A stretch of 7,116 nucleotides of DNA from Caccoplasma intestinavium (GTDB lineage: Bacteria > Bacteroidota > Bacteroidia > Bacteroidales > UBA11471), in NCBI GenBank assembly GCA_018715885.1, contig DVKT01000049.1:1-7116 (forward strand), in the 5' to 3' direction. The position numbers and the translations under genes are program-made. Of the stretch, positions 1-4,104 are shown piece after piece. The notes below the pieces were generated by a model that made no database searches, was not told the origin of the DNA, and was given only the letters and a program-made list of their open reading frames with translations. Within the stretch, counting starts at the first letter, position 1, and each line of letters starts with the position of its first letter.

Positions 1-119
1 TTCTATTTTTGTTTCTTGTAATAAATCTTATTTCCATAGATTAAACCTTTTTCAAGAATCAAAGGTCATATAATTGTTGATAAAAGGAAGATTTTATGTT
101 CTAAAAATCCTGAAAAAGA

Positions 120-149
120 AAATATAGAAAAATATTTTGTTCTATATTT
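120..149. repeat. AT-rich 10-bp inverted repeat upstream of the AraC-type gene
   Basis: The arms AAATATAGAA (120-129) and TTCTATATTT (140-149) are exact reverse complements separated by a 10-base spacer. The site ends about 30 bases before the regulator's start codon and just before its candidate -7 element, which is where an operator would sit. AraC-family proteins more often bind direct repeats, and an AT-rich dyad of this length could arise by chance, so a regulatory role is only a guess. Confidence 0.35.
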
Positions 150-151
150 CT

Positions 152-159
152 TATATTTG
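152..159 (+). promoter_or_regulatory. Candidate -7 element for the AraC-type gene
   Basis: TATATTTG matches the Bacteroides -7 consensus TAnnTTTG exactly. No good TTTG -33 element lies about 19 bases upstream; the nearest, TTTG at 136-139, leaves only 12 bases. Transcription would start near 165, giving a very short leader to the ATG at 179 and excluding any start codon further upstream. The region is AT-rich, so a chance match is possible. Confidence 0.35.
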
Positions 160-178
160 CCTTATAAAAGAAATTTTT

Positions 179-1102
179 ATGGAGAAAATGAATATCGTAA
201 GTTTTTCTTTACAAGAGTTGTATAACGGTGCGAATAAACGATTTTCGTTCCATGATGGTTGTCTTGTATCGACATATCATGGAATAGATAAGAATAAAAT
301 TGAACAGAAAGCTATTCCGTTGTTTTTATATCCATGTCGCGTCGATGCCATGACGGCTGTCATTTGTGAAAAAGGGAAGGTGAGATTTACATCGAATCTC
401 AAACAGTATGTATTGCAAGAAAATACACTCTGTATCAATATGCCCAATACAATCGTGAAAATCGATGAAATAGAAGATAGCATAGTACATGTAATGGCAT
501 TTGATGAGAATTTTTTGAGAGATGTGCATCTCGATTTGAGGAATTTGTTACCGCGTTTTGCCAATATTTTGGATAATCTGTGTATAACGATTCTGCCCGA
601 GGAGTTAGATGATATTCGCCAAATTTTCGAGACGATAGAAAGAGAGATGGAAACTCTCTCAGGAAAGGCTTATCAGAAAGAGATTTTACGTGGATATACG
701 AGTATTGCCATATATAAGATCTGTGCTATTTTCAGTCGGGTAATGCAGATGCGGGAAACGGCATCGATCGAGACAGTCAGAAATCGGAGAGAAGAATACT
801 TCCGTGAGTTTATGCGCCACTTGCAGCAGCATTATTGCAAAGAACGTTCATTGGGTTTTTATGCCTCTTTGTTGCACATTACCCCCAAATATCTGACGAC
901 GCTCATCAAGCAGGTGAGCGGTCGTTCGGCGGCCGAATGGATAGACGAATGCGTAATTCTCGAAGCGAAAAATCTGTTGAAATTTTCGACGATGAGTATT
1001 CAACAGATCGCCTACTATCTGAATTTCCCCAACCAGTCGTTTTTCGGTACCTACTTCAAGCGGCGTACCGGAATGTCTCCCTCGGAGTACAAACAGAGTT
1101 GA
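179..1102 (+). CDS. AraC-family transcriptional regulator
   Basis: This is a cytoplasmic DNA-binding regulator of 307 aa with the usual two-part AraC layout. Residues about 1-190 form a variable N-terminal sensing region, probably a degenerate cupin-like fold; no ligand can be named. Residues about 205-305 form the paired helix-turn-helix domain. The first helix-turn-helix lies near 224-249 (FYASLLHITPKYL, then SGRSAAEWI). The second lies near 272-298 (MSIQQIAYYLNFPNQSFF, then the signature-like FKRRTGMSPSEY). This wording is typical of Bacteroidetes AraC regulators. The ATG at 179 is preferred: the open frame extends up to a TTG at 137, but the added residues (FYISYICLIKEIF) resemble translated AT-rich leader and would lie upstream of the candidate promoter. 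ATG at 188 is an alternative, although the GGAG at 181-184 is too close to it for an ideal ribosome site. The gene converges on the glycoside hydrolase gene, with a hairpin between them. The target regulon is unknown; control of the neighbouring hydrolase is possible but not shown. Confidence 0.93.
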   Translation: MEKMNIVSFSLQELYNGANKRFSFHDGCLVSTYHGIDKNKIEQKAIPLFLYPCRVDAMTAVICEKGKVRFTSNLKQYVLQENTLCINMPNTIVKIDEIEDSIVHVMAFDENFLRDVHLDLRNLLPRFANILDNLCITILPEELDDIRQIFETIEREMETLSGKAYQKEILRGYTSIAIYKICAIFSRVMQMRETASIETVRNRREEYFREFMRHLQQHYCKERSLGFYASLLHITPKYLTTLIKQVSGRSAAEWIDECVILEAKNLLKFSTMSIQQIAYYLNFPNQSFFGTYFKRRTGMSPSEYKQS

Positions 1103-1114
1103 CCGCAATAACCC

Positions 1115-1166
1115 CTGAAATACACAACCGGCGGCCTGATTGCAGGCCGCCGGTTGTGTATTTCAG
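1115..1166. terminator. Perfect 24-bp stem-loop between convergent genes, probable bidirectional terminator
   Basis: The left arm (1115-1138, beginning CTGAAATACACAACC) and right arm (1143-1166, ending GGTTGTGTATTTCAG) are exact reverse complements with a 4-base loop, ATTG. The inner part of the stem is G+C-rich (CCGGCGGCCTG). It begins 12 bases after the regulator's stop codon and ends 7 bases before the hydrolase stop codon on the other strand, so it can serve both transcripts. Neither side carries a proper T-tract, which is atypical for a rho-independent terminator. It could instead act mainly as a 3'-end stabiliser. Confidence 0.8.
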
Positions 1167-1173
1167 CTGTACA

Positions 1174-3762
1174 TCATTTGAGCGTAACAGAGAATTTTTT
1201 CAACTCCTTGTCGTCCGATGTGCCGCCATATAGAATTTCGTATTTCCCGGGCTTACTCCACACCGTACCGTTTTCGGGGTCATAGAAATCGAATGTCAAG
1301 GGGCGTAAGTCAACGGTTATTTTCCGAGTCTCACCGGCACGAAGAGATACCCGTTTGAATGCCCGCAACGATTTCTCCGGCCCGTCGGGATCTTGCAAGT
1401 TGCGGACATATACCTGTATGACTTCCTCACCGTCGCGGGTTCCGCTGTTTGTCAACAATATGGTTAGGCGGTTTTCTTTTCCGGCCCGGGCTTTCTTATC
1501 GAGCGATGCCTTGCCGTAAGCAAAGGTCGTGTAGCTCAATCCGTGTCCGAAGGGGAAAAGCGGTTCTTCCTGCATGTAGCGATAAGTACGTCCCTTCATG
1601 CTGTAATCTTCGAAGTCGGGTAATTGTGCCGTATTCTTATAGAATGTAATCGGGAGCCGTCCTGCCGGATTGTAGTCGCCGAACAGCACATCGGCTACGG
1701 CGGTTCCTCCAGCTTGCCCCGGATACCATGCCTGCAAGACGGCATCGACGTAAGGCATCTCCCGTTCGAGACCTATCGCACTACCCGAGTTGAGTACGAG
1801 AATCACTCTCTTGCCGGCTTTTTTCAGGGCTGTGATAATATCGCTTTGTACTTGCGGAAGCTCGATAGCCGTACGGTCTCCACCTCTGAATCCGGGATAG
1901 TCTACCCGCATCTCCTCGCCTTCGAGGCGGGGTGTGATACCCCCAGAAAAGATTACGGTTTCTTCCTCGATGCTACGGGCAAGCGCTTCGGGATCGACGG
2001 TTTCGTACCGGCCTACGTCGAAGCGCAGATGTCCTTCACCTCCACCCTGTACATATTCGACAACGACATCATACTGCTTGCCGGCTTCGGCGGTGAAGCA
2101 GATTTCGTTGTTGGCGCGGGCTTGCGAGTCATACCAGAAATTAGCAAGCGTATCGCCGTCGATTATCAGTCTGAATCCGTCATTCGCCGACAATGTGAAG
2201 ATATAGTCGCCGGAGTGTTCGGGCGAAAATACGGCCGTGTACCGCCCGGTGAAATCATAGAGCGACACGCCGGAGGCAAAGCCGTCGGCTCCTCCAATAT
2301 CGAAATTGAACGGCAGCGGCACATGGGTGCGTATTACGGCATCACCTTTCATTTCGGTATTGTTCCAGTAAGTCGCAGAAAAACCGGTTTTACCGTCGGC
2401 CGAGCAATGGTCAAAAACGCTGTTGAATACTTTTTCTCCCACCCAGTTGCACCCTTTGCGGTATGTAAAAGATATACCTTTTTCTTGTAAAGCGAGCAGC
2501 AGCGTAGAGGTATGCGAGGGGAATCCGTTGTAATTGCCCCATTGCATAACCGAGTCGGCGGCATTAGGGCCGATGACTGCTATGCGTTTTCCTTTGTCGA
2601 GAGGAAGAATCCCGTCTTTGTTATAGAGGAGTGTCATGCTCTTTCGGGCCATTTCGAGAGCTTTGGCTTTATGGGCTTCGCAATCGACCACCGAATAGGG
2701 TATTTGCGCCCAGGGCACGATACTGTCGGGATCGAAAAGCCCCAGTTCAAAACGGGCTTTCAGCAACCGGCGGACCGATGTGTCGATTTGCGCTTCGGTA
2801 ATCAGGCCGTCTCGCACGGCCTTTACCAGCGATGAGTAGTTGCTGCCGCATTCGAGATCGGTCCCGCTGATGACGGCGTCGGCCGACGCCTCTTCTTTCG
2901 TGGCGTGCGTCTCGTGATGTCCTTTTTTGAAAAGGTCGCTTATGGCACTGCAATCCGAGACCACGATGTCGCGGTAGCCCCACTGTTCCCGCAGAATATG
3001 AATGAGCAATTTTTTGCTGCTGCAACAAGGTTCTCCCTCGTAGCGGTTATAGGCGCACATGACCTCTTTTACTCGTGCTTCCTGCACCAGTTCTTTGAAA
3101 GCGGGCAGGTAAGTCTCCCACAAGTCTCTCGGAGCGATGTTTTCGGCATCGAACGAATGGCGATTCCATTCGGGCCCGCTATGCACGGCAAAATGCTTGG
3201 CGCAGGCGTGCAGTTTGTTATAGTGTGCAGCTGTATCGCCTTGCAGACCGAGAACGACAGCTACACCCATACGTCCGGTGAGGTAAGGGTCTTCTCCGTA
3301 GGTCTCCTGACCGCGTCCCCAACGGGGATCGCGGAAAATATTGATGTTGGGCGTCCAAAATGTAAGACCTTGATACCTTTGTAATTTATCCTGTGTCCGC
3401 TTGGACTGATGGTGTTTGGCCCGGGCCTCGGTCGAAATAATGTTGAAAGTTTCGTACACGGACTCGTCGTCGAAGGTCGCTGCCATGCCTATGGTTTGCG
3501 GGAATACGGTTGCCAATCCCGCACGCCCCACACCGTGCAATGCTTCGTTCCACCAGTCATAAGCCGGTATTCCCAGTCGCTCCACGGCAGCCGAGCCGTT
3601 TTTCATGAGAGAGACTTTTTCTTTGAGCGTAAGGCGGTGCAGCAGGTCTTCGGCCCGTTCGGAGGGCGATAAAGATGGATTTTGATAAGGCAGTGAATCT
3701 TGAGCATGGACGGCAACCCAGCAAAGCCCCGCACACACTGCGGCGAATATCCGTTTCTTCAT
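1174..3762 (-). CDS. Secreted glycoside hydrolase family 3 with PA14 insert (beta-xylosidase/beta-glucosidase type)
   Basis: The enzyme is predicted to remove terminal beta-linked sugars from the non-reducing ends of oligosaccharides, probably in the periplasm. The 862-aa protein starts with a signal peptide (MKKRIF, hydrophobic core, VHA-QDS, cleavage after about residue 20) and has no lipobox. The GH3 barrel domain covers about 36-345, with HEALHGVGRAGLATVFPQ, FRDPRWGRGQETYGEDP (143-159), the substrate-binding KH pair (K189-H190) and VVSDC, where D270 is the expected nucleophile. The second GH3 domain (about 372-450 and 590-715) is split by a PA14-like module (about 457-587; FSATYWNN, DGFRLIIDGD). 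The LEGEEM stretch (613-618) is where the acid/base Glu is expected. FPFGHGLSYTTF (736-747) leads into a fibronectin type III-like domain (about 770-842; GEEVIQVYV). All key regions are present and length is normal. SDC in place of SDW and the overall wording favour a beta-xylosidase-like subgroup, but substrate cannot be settled from sequence. It appears to be transcribed alone from a promoter near 3792. Confidence 0.96.
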   Translation of the reverse strand: MKKRIFAAVCAGLCWVAVHAQDSLPYQNPSLSPSERAEDLLHRLTLKEKVSLMKNGSAAVERLGIPAYDWWNEALHGVGRAGLATVFPQTIGMAATFDDESVYETFNIISTEARAKHHQSKRTQDKLQRYQGLTFWTPNINIFRDPRWGRGQETYGEDPYLTGRMGVAVVLGLQGDTAAHYNKLHACAKHFAVHSGPEWNRHSFDAENIAPRDLWETYLPAFKELVQEARVKEVMCAYNRYEGEPCCSSKKLLIHILREQWGYRDIVVSDCSAISDLFKKGHHETHATKEEASADAVISGTDLECGSNYSSLVKAVRDGLITEAQIDTSVRRLLKARFELGLFDPDSIVPWAQIPYSVVDCEAHKAKALEMARKSMTLLYNKDGILPLDKGKRIAVIGPNAADSVMQWGNYNGFPSHTSTLLLALQEKGISFTYRKGCNWVGEKVFNSVFDHCSADGKTGFSATYWNNTEMKGDAVIRTHVPLPFNFDIGGADGFASGVSLYDFTGRYTAVFSPEHSGDYIFTLSANDGFRLIIDGDTLANFWYDSQARANNEICFTAEAGKQYDVVVEYVQGGGEGHLRFDVGRYETVDPEALARSIEEETVIFSGGITPRLEGEEMRVDYPGFRGGDRTAIELPQVQSDIITALKKAGKRVILVLNSGSAIGLEREMPYVDAVLQAWYPGQAGGTAVADVLFGDYNPAGRLPITFYKNTAQLPDFEDYSMKGRTYRYMQEEPLFPFGHGLSYTTFAYGKASLDKKARAGKENRLTILLTNSGTRDGEEVIQVYVRNLQDPDGPEKSLRAFKRVSLRAGETRKITVDLRPLTFDFYDPENGTVWSKPGKYEILYGGTSDDKELKKFSVTLK

Positions 3763-3791
3763 GGTAATATGTTCTTTTGTTTGTAGCTGTA

Positions 3792-3799
3792 CAAAAATA
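3792..3799 (-). promoter_or_regulatory. Candidate -7 element of the hydrolase promoter
   Basis: Read on the - strand this is TATTTTTG, an exact match to TAnnTTTG, placed 30 bases upstream of the start codon; transcription would begin near 3785. A TTG at 3816-3818 is 16 bases further upstream, a little short of the usual 19 or so. That -33 region falls inside the 19-bp inverted repeat, so a protein bound to the repeat could affect promoter use. The ribosome site downstream is A-rich and weak (AAAAGAAC about 9 bases before ATG), which is ordinary for Bacteroidetes. Confidence 0.5.
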
Positions 3800-3806
3800 A
3801 CGAATA

Positions 3807-3850
3807 ATCCTCACCCAAGAAAAAAAGTCTGTTTTTTCTTGGGTGAGGAT
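3807..3850. repeat. Perfect 19-bp inverted repeat upstream of the hydrolase gene
   Basis: The left arm at 3807-3825 (ATCCTCACCCAAG followed by six A) and right arm at 3832-3850 (six T followed by CTTGGGTGAGGAT) are exact reverse complements around a 6-base loop, AGTCTG. The G+C-rich part is on the outside of the stem and the A/T run is on the inside, opposite to a usual intrinsic terminator. The element overlaps the expected -33 region of the hydrolase promoter and lies 45 bases before the start codon. It may be an operator, a structured RNA element or a small dispersed repeat; sequence alone does not decide. Confidence 0.75.
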
Positions 3851-3986
3851 CCTACTGCATACGCTATTGAAAAGAAAAAGCGATTGCCATATTTCGATCT
3901 GCGTGAGGTTGAATGCTAATATATGGTAGGTATCTTCTTTTATCTTTTCTAATGACATGTAAACAGACGAGCGTTCCCGGTATTAT

Positions 3987-4024
3987 AAAAAAACTACCGG
4001 CGAGATTCTCATCTCACCGGTAGT
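3987..4024 (-). terminator. Rho-independent terminator of the lipoprotein gene
   Basis: Read on the - strand, CTACCGGTGAGA pairs with TCTCGCCGGTAG (one U-G wobble, plus a further A-T pair at the base) around a 6-base loop, followed at once by a run of seven T. This is a classic intrinsic terminator. It ends the transcript about 80 bases after the lipoprotein stop codon and separates that gene from the hydrolase downstream. Confidence 0.9.
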
Positions 4025-4031
4025 CGGCATC

Positions 4032-4062
4032 AAGGGAAAAAGTAATTTTCAGATTTTCCCTT
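4032..4062. repeat. Small hairpin in the lipoprotein 3' untranslated region
   Basis: AAGGGAAAA (4032-4040) and TTTTCCCTT (4054-4062) pair perfectly over 9 bp with a 13-base loop. It lies between the stop codon and the main terminator. On the - strand it reads AAGGGAAAA first and has no T-tract after it, so it is more likely a structural or stabilising element than a second terminator. It could also be fortuitous. Confidence 0.45.
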
Positions 4063-4104
4063 ACTCAACAGTTTAGGGATATTTGCTTTACTGCTATTTA
4101 TTTT

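Larger units (their letters stand above)
3763..4104. other. 342-base intergenic region without a recognisable gene
   Basis: Between the hydrolase start and the lipoprotein stop lie a candidate promoter for the hydrolase (3792-3799), a perfect 19-bp inverted repeat (3807-3850), the intrinsic terminator of the lipoprotein gene (3987-4024) and a smaller 9-bp hairpin (4032-4062). The roughly 135 bases at 3851-3986 show nothing I can name. A - strand open frame that starts at 3958 and runs into the hydrolase gene in another frame has no recognisable protein features. Confidence 0.75.

Noticed and set aside
137..178. Upstream TTG start that would add 14 residues to the AraC-type protein
   Set aside because: The added residues look like translated AT-rich leader, the codon lies upstream of the candidate -7 element, and ATG at 179 gives a normal AraC-family N-terminus.
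835..1233. + strand frame of 132 codons overlapping the end of the AraC-type gene and the hairpin
   Set aside because: It is out of frame with the regulator's conserved helix-turn-helix region and runs through the terminator hairpin into the opposite gene.
1624..2490. Long + strand open frame (288 codons) inside the hydrolase gene
   Set aside because: It lies antisense to a complete, well-recognised GH3 gene and its translation shows no family features; G+C-rich codon use opposite commonly leaves such frames open.
3557..3958. - strand frame of 133 codons starting upstream of the hydrolase gene
   Set aside because: It runs through the 19-bp inverted repeat and promoter and then out of frame into the signal peptide region of the hydrolase; no protein features, so neither a leader peptide nor a gene is supported.
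3763..4104. Invertible promoter or phase-variable region
   Set aside because: The inverted repeats found are separate hairpins with 6-13 base loops; none forms a pair flanking a promoter-sized segment, and no recombinase gene is in the window.
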